A program made the translations under genes and the position numbers. From Erythrobacter sp. (GTDB lineage Bacteria > Pseudomonadota > Alphaproteobacteria > Sphingomonadales > Sphingomonadaceae), in the NCBI GenBank assembly GCA_009993635.1, contig JAACTC010000007.1, positions 248,001 to 312,000 of the forward strand: a DNA stretch of 64,000 nucleotides. Direction: 5' to 3'. Positions 27,217-35,488 of the stretch are shown piece by piece. Under the pieces are notes generated by a model. It was not told the origin of the DNA, did not search any database, and was given only the letters and a program-made list of their open reading frames with translations. Each line of letters opens with the position of its first letter. The first letter of the stretch is position 1.

Positions 27217-28386
27217 ATGAGAAAATCCCTTGCGCTGCTTGCGATACTCGCGTGCCTCGGCACAGGCTGTGCGGAGGCTACCCGGGTCGAAGCACCGCAA
27301 GCCGCCGCCGCATCCGTCGCGGCACAGGGGCTTTACGCCGATGCCGACAAGTGGCTTTGCCTGCCGGGCAGAAAAGACACCTGCGACCAGGATCTGACCA
27401 CCACGGTTGTCTCAGCCGACGGAACACTTACGCGGGAGATGTTCGATCCCGCGGCCGATCAGCCGATCGACTGCTTCTACATCTATCCCACGCTGTCGCT
27501 CGACCAGTCCGGGAATGCCGACTGGAACGAAGGGCCGGAAGAAGGGCGTGTCATTCATCAGCAGCTGGCGCGCTTTGCCGACGTCTGCAAAGTTTACGCC
27601 CCCAAGTATCGGCAGATTACCATGCTGGGAGTAAGCGGCCGCTCCGGTGAGAGCGTCGCTGATCTCTACCGCGTGGCGATCGCGGATGTGAAGGAAGCCT
27701 GGAACCACTACCTCGCCAATTACAACAACGGGCGCGGGGTGATCCTGATCGGCCATTCGCAAGGCTCGCGCATGCTGGTCAACCTCATCGAGGACGAGAT
27801 CGATGGCAAGCCTGTGCAGGCGCGGATCATCGCGGCCTATCTCAACGGGACGAGCGTGGTCGTTCCCGAAGGTCGCGATATCGGCGGAACGTTCAAGTCC
27901 ATGCCCCTGTGTCGGTCCGCTGATCAGACCCAATGTATCGTCGCCTATCGCAGCTTTCGCGCCGATAACGGGCCGGTCAACGATTACGCTGCCACCCAGC
28001 GCCCGGGCATGGAGATCGCTTGCGTCAATCCCGCCGCGCCGGGCGGGGGCAAGGCCATGCTGCATTCCTATCTCACGACCGACGCGCTGATGGGCGGGCC
28101 CACGCCGCGGTTTGTGACCGATGGGCGCGCGATCGAAACGCCGTTCGCTTCGGTACCGGGATTGTTGAGCGGCGAATGCGTATCGAACGAGGCCGGACAA
28201 TACCTGGCAATTTCGATCAACGCGGATCCTTCCGACCCGCGAACCGACGACATCACCGGCGATATCTACACCGACGGCAAGCTCAACCCGGCGATGGGAT
28301 TGCACCTGATCGATATCAATCTGGTCATGGGAAATCTGCTGGACCTGGCCCGTTCGCAAACCCGCGCCTATCGCGCCAGCCGCTGA
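27217..28386 (+). CDS. DUF3089 alpha/beta-hydrolase-like protein, probable lipoprotein
   Basis: This 389-residue protein begins with a signal peptide and a cysteine at GTGC that could be lipidated. It matches DUF3089, an alpha/beta-hydrolase-like family, by ADKWLCLPGR, DCFYIYPTLS and the nucleophile elbow IGHSQGS. DUF3089 proteins are annotated as lysophospholipase-like or esterase-like without firm substrates. It is the last gene of the carboxylesterase operon, 18 bases after the serine hydrolase, and makes the third exported hydrolase in a row. The island starts about 35 bases after its stop. Confidence 0.87.
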   Translation: MRKSLALLAILACLGTGCAEATRVEAPQAAAASVAAQGLYADADKWLCLPGRKDTCDQDLTTTVVSADGTLTREMFDPAADQPIDCFYIYPTLSLDQSGNADWNEGPEEGRVIHQQLARFADVCKVYAPKYRQITMLGVSGRSGESVADLYRVAIADVKEAWNHYLANYNNGRGVILIGHSQGSRMLVNLIEDEIDGKPVQARIIAAYLNGTSVVVPEGRDIGGTFKSMPLCRSADQTQCIVAYRSFRADNGPVNDYAATQRPGMEIACVNPAAPGGGKAMLHSYLTTDALMGGPTPRFVTDGRAIETPFASVPGLLSGECVSNEAGQYLAISINADPSDPRTDDITGDIYTDGKLNPAMGLHLIDINLVMGNLLDLARSQTRAYRASR

Positions 28387-28419
28387 TCAGACACCGCACA
28401 TCGGCGCGGGATGCGTAAG

Positions 28420-29504
28420 CTACCACTTCTTGCGTCCGGGACTATCGACGATCTCTTTTGCTGGGATTGCGCCTTCCATAATCATGTCGGCCCAGCGTTG
28501 AGCAAGTTCGCGTCTACGCGGCATGTAAGCGGCGCGGCTGTAGCGAAGCTCGCTGGCGCTCATTCCCTTTGGGGATGGGCAAGCATCAGGTCGATGATGA
28601 TTCGGTCGGCTAGAAGGCGCACATCCGTCCCCAGTTCGCGCTCGGCCTGCTCGTTCGTGATCGTCAAGAAGCTGGAGCGCCAGCCATGCGGCACATGGCG
28701 CCCCTTGTATCCTTTGCGGTTGTACAGATAGCCGATTGTACTCTCGCTGATCGGCTTCAGGCCAGACCGTGCGCTGGGAAAAACGATGGGCCAGCGTCCT
28801 GTCAGCCAGCGCACAGCGCGTAACGATACAACTGATTGCGACGAGAGAGGGATGGGATGCTGGAACGCCTCATCGCTACGAAGATGACGCTCCTGCTTGA
28901 TCTTGTCCGCCGGCACATTCCAGAGTGCATCGTTGATGTCCACCGCAGGGTTTTCGAGCCTTGCCCCCTCAGCATTCGCATATCGATAGATCGCGGCCAC
29001 GCGCTGCTCGATCCGGCGGGCTATCTCTATGGCGCCGCGCCCCTCGATCTTGCGCAGAATTGATAGCAACAAAGGTCTGTCGATCTAAACCAACGGCATC
29101 GACCGGAGATGCGGGAAGATATCATGTTCGAGGCTGATGATAACATCGCTGGCATGGACAGGCTTCCAGGGTGCGATCTGCAGAGCATGCCACTCGCGCG
29201 CCACGTTCTCGAGTGATTTTACCGAACCACTTGCACTTGCGAACCGTCCGCGCCTTGCGATGTGCCGGAGATCGCGACCCTCACGCAGGATCTTCTTAGC
29301 CTCGTCCCGTTTTTCGCGAGCTTCGGCCAGCGAAACCTCAGAGTATACACCGAGCGTCAGCAGGCGCTCTTTCTTTTCGAAGCGATTTTTGTAGCGCCAA
29401 CTTTTGTGTCCGCTTGTCGACACATGAAGGTGAAGACCTCGGCTGTCGGTGAGCTTGTAGGCTTTATCCTGTACGGCTGCCGTGCGCGCAGCCTTGTCCG
29501 TCAG
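28420..29504 (-). pseudogene. Decayed P4-type tyrosine integrase
   Basis: Translated fragments match a DUF4102-type (P4-like) integrase from end to end, but with several lesions. The N-terminal arm-binding domain (from about LTDKAAR at 29504, including TLGVYSEVSLAEAREKRDEA) lacks a normal start codon. An in-frame TAG at 29085-29087 interrupts the core-binding domain. The segment that should carry the first catalytic Arg is missing between NPAVDINDAL and WNVPADKIK. A frameshift near 28565 separates LAHPQRE from the C-terminal MSASELRYSRAAYMPRRR. The HGWR motif of the active site is still readable. The gene cannot make active integrase; it marks the left edge of the accessory region. Confidence 0.85.
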
Positions 29505-30008
29505 AATTCGATACCCCCCTAGAAGCTGGAATCTTTACCCCCGATCTACCCCCACTTGCGTTTGGCTGAGGCTGGATCGCGTCGGACGGCACCGGAGGCG
29601 GAAATCGCGGAATTGTAAAGCTTTCCGAGCAATTATGGAGAAGTCTGGAGTAAGCTGGAAAGACCGGTGGCGGAGGATGCAGTCAGCTGCGAACCGCTCT
29701 CCCCAAGGAAATCCCTGCTTGGCGGGAATTTACAGCGAAAAAGACGAAAATCTTCTCCTAAGAATGCCCGCGAGAGACGCGCGAACCGCAGAAATCAGCC
29801 ATCCACGAAATGGAGTTCCCTAAGACGCTAACAGGGAACTTGCAGGCGCGATTACGGATCCAATCAAGGTCGAGCTGGGAAATAAGATCGCGGTTTACGT
29901 CGACCATTTGATCCGCTCACCTTGACGATCAAAGCTGGCATTCCAACCTTGTCGCTGTCCTTCGAGGCAGAGGCACCGCGCCCATTGGCGCACAGCAGCA
30001 ATTCTCGG
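29505..30008. other. Intergenic region upstream of the integrase remnant, with C-run repeats
   Basis: Three copies of TACCCCC (from 29512, 29536 and 29547) lie just before the integrase remnant. Short direct repeats in this position often serve as integrase arm or promoter sites, so this may be the former attachment region. The remainder holds only short frames without recognisable products. No tRNA gene is adjacent. Confidence 0.35.
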
Positions 30009-30059
30009 GACAACCATCAGCAACCGCCGTGCAGTGCACTTGGCGGGACCTTGGTTGTC
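30009..30059. repeat. Long interrupted stem-loop before the ParB-methyltransferase gene
   Basis: GACAACCA (30009-30016) pairs with TGGTTGTC (30052-30059), CCGCC (30024-30028) pairs with GGCGG (30042-30046), and the apex is the palindrome GTGCAGTGCAC (30029-30039). The three nested arms make a 51-nt structure about 64 bases before the start codon. It could act as an operator, a cruciform or a leader RNA; nothing in the sequence decides between these. Confidence 0.4.
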
Positions 30060-30122
30060 GCCCATGCGCTGCAAGCTTCGTCCCTCCTTTTGCTGCCTGT
30101 TCGGCAACGAAGGACAATTCAA

Positions 30123-31544
30123 ATGACAAGCTCATCAAAGAAGCGGGCCGCCACCGGCATTCGCAATGACATTGCTGCGCTCGAGCAGAAACTCGGTTCC
30201 ATCGAATATCGACCGCTAGGCTCGCTAAAGCGATACGAAAACAATCCCCGCGAGCATCCTGAGAAGCAGCTGGTCAAACTCGCCGCGTCGATAAGCGAGT
30301 TCGGATTTGCCATGCCAATGCTCGTTGATGAGCAGGACGTCATCATTGCAGGTGAGGCCCGCTTCGAAGCAGCTCGTCGCGCGGGTCTGACCGAAGTCCC
30401 CGTCATCGTCGCGCATCATTGGAGTCCGGCACAGGTGCGCGCCTATCGCCTGGCCGACAACCGGCTCGCAGAGCTCGGAACGTGGGACAGCGATGCTCTT
30501 GCAATCGAGTTCGCCGCGCTCATCGAGTTCGACGAGAGCCCGATCGAGGTCCTTGGCTGGGAAACAGCCGAGATCGACATCATTCTCGAAGACGAGCTGG
30601 AGGCGCAGGAGGGCAATTCTGTAGACCCGGCCGACGAACAGATCGAACCTCCAGCTGCCCCGTCAAGTCGGCCGGGCGACCTGTGGCTTTTGGGCGAGCA
30701 CCGCCTCCTGTGTGGCTCAAGCCTTGATTACTCCAACTGGACCAAGCTTCTCGATGGCAAAACCGCCGCGATGGCCTTCACCGATCCACCTTACAACGTC
30801 CCGGTGTCGGGCCATGTCTGCGGGCTCGGCAAGGTGAGCCATGCCGAGTTCGCCATGGCCTCCGGAGAGATGAGCAAGGCCGAATTCACCGCATTTCTTT
30901 CGGAGTTCATCGCCGCGCTGCTTCCGCACTGCAAGGACGGCGCGGTTCTCGACCTGTGTATGGACTGGAGGCATCTTGGCGAGATGCTCGCTGCGATCGA
31001 GGGCAACAAGCTCTCCCTGCTCAACCTGTGCGCCTGGAACAAGAACAACGGCGGAATGGGTAGCCTCTACCGATCCAAGCACGAGCTCGTTTTCATCGCG
31101 AAGAAGGGGAAGGCCCCGCACACCAACAACGTCGAGTTGGGAAAGCACGGGCGCTATCGCACGAACGTCTGGGACTACGCGGGGATCAACACCTTCGGGA
31201 AAACCCGGATGAAGGACCTCGCGGATCACCCGACGGTCAAGCCCACAGCCCTCGTTGCCGATGCGATCCGCGACGTGACGGATCCCGGCGAGATCGTGCT
31301 CGACGCCTTCATGGGATCGGGCACGACCATCCTCGCTTGCGAGCGCACGAGGCGCCGTGGGTACGGGATCGAGATCGAGCCCGGATATGTCGATGTCGCG
31401 ATTCGGCGATGGGAAGCCATGACAGGCGAGAAAGCCGTGCTGCTGGAAACCGGACAAGCCTACGCCGAAGTCGCCGCGCTCCGCTCCGACAACCCAGCCG
31501 AGAATGAAATCCCGACGGGCCACACAACTACCAGCGCTGCCTGA
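30123..31544 (+). CDS. ParB-domain/N6-adenine DNA methyltransferase fusion (phage-type)
   Basis: The ATG at 30123 follows AAGGAC and gives 473 residues. An N-terminal ParB-like nuclease/CTPase-fold domain (about 28-120, with GEARFEAARRAG as the box) is joined to a beta-class DNA methyltransferase. The catalytic DPPYN is at 221-225 and the AdoMet-binding DAFMGSGTT at 394-402, and this motif order defines the beta class. Such fusions are common in prophages and phage-like islands, where they modify adenines to shield phage DNA or to mark packaging and replication sites. The gene sits directly before DUF5681 and terminase genes, which fits a phage origin. Confidence 0.9.
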   Translation: MTSSSKKRAATGIRNDIAALEQKLGSIEYRPLGSLKRYENNPREHPEKQLVKLAASISEFGFAMPMLVDEQDVIIAGEARFEAARRAGLTEVPVIVAHHWSPAQVRAYRLADNRLAELGTWDSDALAIEFAALIEFDESPIEVLGWETAEIDIILEDELEAQEGNSVDPADEQIEPPAAPSSRPGDLWLLGEHRLLCGSSLDYSNWTKLLDGKTAAMAFTDPPYNVPVSGHVCGLGKVSHAEFAMASGEMSKAEFTAFLSEFIAALLPHCKDGAVLDLCMDWRHLGEMLAAIEGNKLSLLNLCAWNKNNGGMGSLYRSKHELVFIAKKGKAPHTNNVELGKHGRYRTNVWDYAGINTFGKTRMKDLADHPTVKPTALVADAIRDVTDPGEIVLDAFMGSGTTILACERTRRRGYGIEIEPGYVDVAIRRWEAMTGEKAVLLETGQAYAEVAALRSDNPAENEIPTGHTTTSAA

Positions 31545-31610
31545 TTACCACCTTAGCGCCGGCCCGATCAAGTGGCCGGCGCGCGTTCCCATATTTTCCG
31601 GAGACGACCC

Positions 31611-32207
31611 ATGCCATTCAAACCTGCTTCCGACTGGATCAGCGCCTTCCCTGAGGAGGACGAAGACCAACCCCGCCGATTGCCCCCAGCCAGAACACGC
31701 ACCCGGACAGTGCCGCCGATCGAAACTCTCGATCCGCGCCCGGAGATCGGCGAAGCCGAGCCTTCCGAGTCGATTCCAGTTGAAGCCGGCGGGGAGCCTG
31801 AAGAGAGTTCGTCAGGAGCTGAATACCAAGTCGGCTACGGAAAGCCGCCAAAAAGGACGCGATTCAAACCCGGTCAGTCCGGAAACCCGAAGGGACGGCC
31901 AAAAGGTGCCAAGGGCCTCAATACCATCGTGCGCGAGTCCCTTGGTGGGAAGCTGGCTGTCCGGACTTCCGAGGGAACAAGGAAGATCAGCAAGATCGAG
32001 GCAGTGCTGCAGAAAACACTCGAGAAAGCTCTGAAGGGCGATGCCCGCGCGCAGCTCGAACTGATGAAGCTGTGGCGGGCTGCTGTCCCCGACACGCCCG
32101 ATGCCGACGAGACAGCCGGGAATAACGAGAACATGTCTGAGGCCGATCTCGCCATCCTTGCTGCCTTCGAGGCGCAACTGGCCGAGAGAGCAGGAGATGG
32201 ATCGTGA
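31611..32207 (+). CDS. DUF5681 protein, probable small-terminase-like partner
   Basis: This 198-residue protein has an acidic, Pro/Glu-rich N-terminal half of low complexity and then the DUF5681 signature VGYGKPPKRTRFKPGQSG followed by NPKGRPKG, a basic DNA-contact stretch, with a helical C-terminal part. DUF5681 genes usually sit immediately before terminase large subunit genes, as here, where its stop overlaps the terminase start (GTGA). A small-terminase or DNA-recognition role is inferred from position; the family has no established function. Confidence 0.82.
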   Translation: MPFKPASDWISAFPEEDEDQPRRLPPARTRTRTVPPIETLDPRPEIGEAEPSESIPVEAGGEPEESSSGAEYQVGYGKPPKRTRFKPGQSGNPKGRPKGAKGLNTIVRESLGGKLAVRTSEGTRKISKIEAVLQKTLEKALKGDARAQLELMKLWRAAVPDTPDADETAGNNENMSEADLAILAAFEAQLAERAGDGS

Positions 32208-33661
32208 CCCTTCCCGCCCCTCCCCTTTCTGCCATGCGTCGCCAGCATTTCGAGCTGTTCCTCATCAAGGCGTTCGAGACGCTTCATCCCGGAGATCCTC
32301 CACTCGAGCTTGAGTGGTATCTTCAGGCGATCTGCCATGCACTGATGCAGGCCCGATCGGGCGAAGAGCGGCGCCTCGTCATCACCGTTCCACCGCGGCA
32401 CCTCAAGTCGGTGACCGCGTCGGTGGCTTTCGTTGCCTGGGTCCTTGGTCACGAGCCGAAGGCCAAGATCATGGTCGCGAGTTACAGCCAGGACCTCGCC
32501 CGGCATCATTCGAACCAGACCCGCACGCTAATGGAAAGCGATTGGTACCGGAGGGATTTTCCAGGCACGCGGATAAGCGATCGCGGCAACCGTGCGCTGG
32601 AAATCGAGACGACGGCCGGCGGGGTGCGCAAGGCGGTCTCGGTGCAGGGTTCGATTACCGGCTTCGGCGCCGACATCATCATCGTCGACGATTGCATGAA
32701 GGCCGACGAGGCTAAGAGCGCTGTCGAGCGGCAGAACCTGCGCGACTGGTTCGACAATACCTTGCTCAGTCGCCTGAACAACAAGGCGACGGGGCGCATC
32801 ATCTCGATTCAGCAGCGTCTCCACGAGGATGACCTGCCCGCCTACATGTTCGAGAAGGGATACCAACACCTCAACCTTCCCGCGATCGCCCAGAAGGAGG
32901 AGCGCATCGCGACCGGCAGGGGACGGTCACACCATCGATCGATCGGCGACCTGCTCAACCCTTCCCGGGAAAACCGCGCGACGCTTGACCAGTTGCGTCG
33001 TGATCTTGGCCCGGTGGTCTTCTCTTCGCAGTACCAGCAGGAGCCCGTTACCGCCGAGGGCAACATGATCCGGCTCGAGTGGTTCGGGGTCTACGATGAA
33101 CCTCCCGAGCGGCACGACTTCCTCAAGGTGGTCCAGAGCTGGGATACGGGGATGAGTTCCGCAACTACCAGCGACTACTCGGCCTGCACGACCTGGGAGT
33201 TCGAGCGCCACGAGAGGAAATGGTACCTCCTCGACGTGCTCCGCAAACGGCTCGACTATCCCGACCTGTTCCGCGCGGTCCAGGAGCTCAGCCGACGCTA
33301 TCGTGCCGACCGAGTCATAATCGAAAAGGCAGGTAGCGGGCATGCGCTGCTGCAGGAACTGCGAGCGACGAACAGGTTGCGTCCGATTGCAGTCGCTCCC
33401 GTGACCAGCAAGCAAGATCGCTTCAACGCGTGCCTTGCGGAAGTTGAATCAGGGCGATTTCTGTTGCCACGAGAAGCGCCGTGGCTCGACGACTTCCGGA
33501 ACGAGCTGCGCGCCTTCCCGCACGGCAAGTACGACGATCAGGCGGACAGCTTTAGCCAGTTTGTCCGGCACCAGCTGCGACACTGGACGTGGCTACTGAC
33601 CGAATACGAACCGGATGGCAGGGCTCACAACGTGGTGCGGCTGGAGCGGAGGCCTTGGTGA
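32204..33661 (+). CDS. Phage terminase large subunit
   Basis: This 485-residue GTG-start protein (CAGGAGATGG precedes it) has an N-terminal packaging ATPase with Walker A TVPPRHLKS (61-69) and Walker B IIIVDD (158-163). A C-terminal RNase-H-fold nuclease follows, whose acidic residues appear in QSWDTG, VIIEKAGSG and DDQADS. It would cut and pump phage DNA into proheads. No portal, protease, capsid or tail gene follows, so the gene is stranded from a virion module: either a remnant or part of an element that borrows a helper phage's particles. Confidence 0.92.
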   Translation: MTLPAPPLSAMRRQHFELFLIKAFETLHPGDPPLELEWYLQAICHALMQARSGEERRLVITVPPRHLKSVTASVAFVAWVLGHEPKAKIMVASYSQDLARHHSNQTRTLMESDWYRRDFPGTRISDRGNRALEIETTAGGVRKAVSVQGSITGFGADIIIVDDCMKADEAKSAVERQNLRDWFDNTLLSRLNNKATGRIISIQQRLHEDDLPAYMFEKGYQHLNLPAIAQKEERIATGRGRSHHRSIGDLLNPSRENRATLDQLRRDLGPVVFSSQYQQEPVTAEGNMIRLEWFGVYDEPPERHDFLKVVQSWDTGMSSATTSDYSACTTWEFERHERKWYLLDVLRKRLDYPDLFRAVQELSRRYRADRVIIEKAGSGHALLQELRATNRLRPIAVAPVTSKQDRFNACLAEVESGRFLLPREAPWLDDFRNELRAFPHGKYDDQADSFSQFVRHQLRHWTWLLTEYEPDGRAHNVVRLERRPW

Positions 33662-33722
33662 ATAGGGAGACACGGCCACAGCGGTTGGCGAAGGACCGTC
33701 CTTCCCCAAGGTCAAAACACTT

Positions 33723-33786
33723 ATGATATCTAGAAATCACTTTTCAGTTGACACGGCGAGCGGATAGAGTGATATGGAGATATCAC
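33723..33786 (+). promoter_or_regulatory. Promoter flanked by two copies of an 18-bp operator
   Basis: GTGATATGGAGATATCAC (33769-33786) is a 7-bp inverted repeat around 4 bases. ATGATATCTAGAAATCAC (33723-33740) matches it at 14 of 18 positions. Between them lies a consensus -35, TTGACA (33748-33753), and 17 bases later GATATG, inside the second operator, can serve as -10. Transcription would start near 33785, so translation must begin at the ATG at 33801 rather than the ATG at 33774, which lies in the promoter. Confidence 0.65.
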
Positions 33787-33800
33787 AGCGGAGCGCAGTC

Positions 33801-34697
33801 ATGGAAATTTCCTCTCTCACCAACACCGAAACCAATCTGAGGCACTGCCTTCTGCTCAAGGCAGATGATCTCTATTTCATGCTGGCGGCACCACTGGGCG
33901 AGGAACTTCGAAACAGTTTTCTCGGCATCGAGGTTGAGGGGCTCGCGGATGAGAACCTGTCCGAGGAAGCGATTGCTGCAATTGACCTCGATCGGTTCGA
34001 CATCGCCGAGCGGGTCCGGCGACTTCACACCATGGTCTCCGCTCGCGGGCTGTCGATCGACAATGCAAACCGCCCGGACACCGAATTCGGCCGAAACGAC
34101 AATCTTTGCTTCCTCGAGCACTTCCTCTCGACCCTGCCGGACGTCGCGCTTGGCGGCATGGATCTGACCGGAGCACGGAATGGCGCCGTCAGGCATCTCT
34201 ACAGCCTCTCGTTTGCATGGCTCAATCTGATCGAGACAATTGAGAGTGCCTTCCATGGCGATGCAGAGACCCCACTGAGCGTGGGCGACCTTGCCCTACT
34301 TTCGGGCCTCGACATCCGGACAGTGCGCAACCGTTGCGGACCGGGAAAACAGGTCCGGACAAGTGCCGACCGTGCCTCCAGAGAGCGCGGCAAGGCAGCG
34401 CCGGCCTTCGTCTCTTTGAATGCCCTCGACGCGCTCGAATGGCTTGCCGGCCGGAGGGACTTCACGGTTTCGGAGATCGATCCTGCCTGGCTGACCCGCC
34501 AGCTGGCAAACTCGGATGTGTGTGCTGCAACACGAGGCCTGCTTATCGCCAGCATCGTCAATCTGGGCTCCCTCTCAACTCTCGGCAACGAGCTGGACTT
34601 CACCTTTGAAGACGCTCGTGAATGGTTTGATCAGGGTAGCGCTTTGCCCACTAGGATCATCACCAGCCTCACCACAAGACTTGGCATTCGAAACTAA
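33801..34697 (+). CDS. Unrecognised protein with a probable helix-turn-helix, likely autoregulator
   Basis: The start at 33801 is set by the promoter upstream (an in-frame ATG at 33774 is inside the promoter). The 298-residue product matches no family I recognise. It is mostly helical, with an acidic N-terminal half. A stretch reading LSVGDLALLSGLDIRTVRNR, about two-thirds along, looks like a helix-turn-helix, followed by basic residues (RASRERGK) and a second helical domain. Paired operators at its own promoter fit autoregulation by this protein. It is followed 23 bases later by another unknown gene with a good ribosome binding site. Confidence 0.6.
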   Translation: MEISSLTNTETNLRHCLLLKADDLYFMLAAPLGEELRNSFLGIEVEGLADENLSEEAIAAIDLDRFDIAERVRRLHTMVSARGLSIDNANRPDTEFGRNDNLCFLEHFLSTLPDVALGGMDLTGARNGAVRHLYSLSFAWLNLIETIESAFHGDAETPLSVGDLALLSGLDIRTVRNRCGPGKQVRTSADRASRERGKAAPAFVSLNALDALEWLAGRRDFTVSEIDPAWLTRQLANSDVCAATRGLLIASIVNLGSLSTLGNELDFTFEDAREWFDQGSALPTRIITSLTTRLGIRN

Positions 34698-34720
34698 ATT
34701 CAGAAAACAGGAGATTGAAT

Positions 34721-35080
34721 ATGGACCACACCACCGGCCTCGGTCGCCAGACCGCTGAACTGCACACGCTTCTCGTCAGCCACCGCAACATTGAGGAGCA
34801 CCCGAATGGACATTCCAAGTATGTCCTTCGCTATCGCACGGCGTGCGGCCACGAAGTGGCAGTCGAGAAACGCGCGGGGACGCCGCTGCTCTACTTCACA
34901 CGATCGCTCGCCGAGGGACGGATCAACGACCTTGCGCCCGATTGGCTTCCGGGGTCGAAGACCGGCCGCAACAGCAATCTCAACACGCTGGAGACCTTTC
35001 GCAACAAGCCATTGGCTCGCCTTCGCGTGACCACGCTCGACACCGCACGCAGGGTTATTGATGCCTGCGTGAGCGGGTAG
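34721..35080 (+). CDS. Unrecognised small basic protein, second gene of the pair
   Basis: The ATG at 34721 follows AACAGGAGA; the product has 119 residues. I do not recognise a family. It contains two Cys/His-bearing blocks (RTACGHEVAVEKRAG and an N-terminal HRNIEEHPNGHSK) and a basic C-terminus, but no membrane segment or signal peptide. Co-transcription with the predicted helix-turn-helix protein, in an island, suggests a two-component unit such as a maintenance, toxin-antitoxin or phage-regulation pair. None of these is demonstrated. Confidence 0.5.
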   Translation: MDHTTGLGRQTAELHTLLVSHRNIEEHPNGHSKYVLRYRTACGHEVAVEKRAGTPLLYFTRSLAEGRINDLAPDWLPGSKTGRNSNLNTLETFRNKPLARLRVTTLDTARRVIDACVSG

Positions 35081-35094
35081 CGCGGCGCGAGCCC

Positions 35095-35116
35095 GCTCCC
35101 TGCAATAACAGGGAGC
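35095..35116 (+). terminator. Hairpin after the unknown gene pair
   Basis: GCTCCCTG (35095-35102) and CAGGGAGC (35109-35116) form a perfect 8-bp stem around the loop CAATAA, 15 bases after the stop codon. No run of T follows, so it may be a weak terminator, an mRNA-stabilising hairpin or both. Confidence 0.5.
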
Positions 35117-35488
35117 ACGCGCAGCCGGCGGTCGCGGGAAAACACCGGCAGGCCGGTTGCTGGAGTCTCACCTTTCCTCCAGTGACTGGCCACCCCGACG
35201 TCGGGCAAGGCGTGACAGCACTGAGAGACGGCAACTGACCTTATGTTAAGCGGGGTTCGAATCCGAATGCCTCGACCCAAAAGGGTTTGGTTGGTTTTGT
35301 CAGATCGAATGCGCCTGCTAGTGACGTCGTGCTGTCAGTCTAGTCGCACTGACCTGCCATTTTTGTCGGGATTGGCAGCTGTTTGCCTAGGTTGGGCGAA
35401 CAAATTGCGGAGGATCTTGCAGCCAATGGGCCCGAGCATTTGGTCTGACAACAGCGTTTAGCGCTTATTCGATTGGAGGTAATGGCGG
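35117..35488. other. Intergenic stretch with a tRNA T-arm-like sequence
   Basis: No gene is seen. GGTTCGAATCC at 35254-35264 is the consensus loop of a tRNA T-arm and is followed by a TGCCTCGACCC tail, but the stem cannot pair and no anticodon arm precedes it, so it is not a tRNA gene. It may be the scar of integration into a tRNA. GGAGGT at 35475-35480 is the ribosome binding site of the next gene. Confidence 0.3.

Noticed and set aside
33774..33800. Upstream ATG as start of the unknown helix-turn-helix protein
   Set aside because: It lies within the -10/operator region and before the expected transcription start, so it could not be translated from this promoter.
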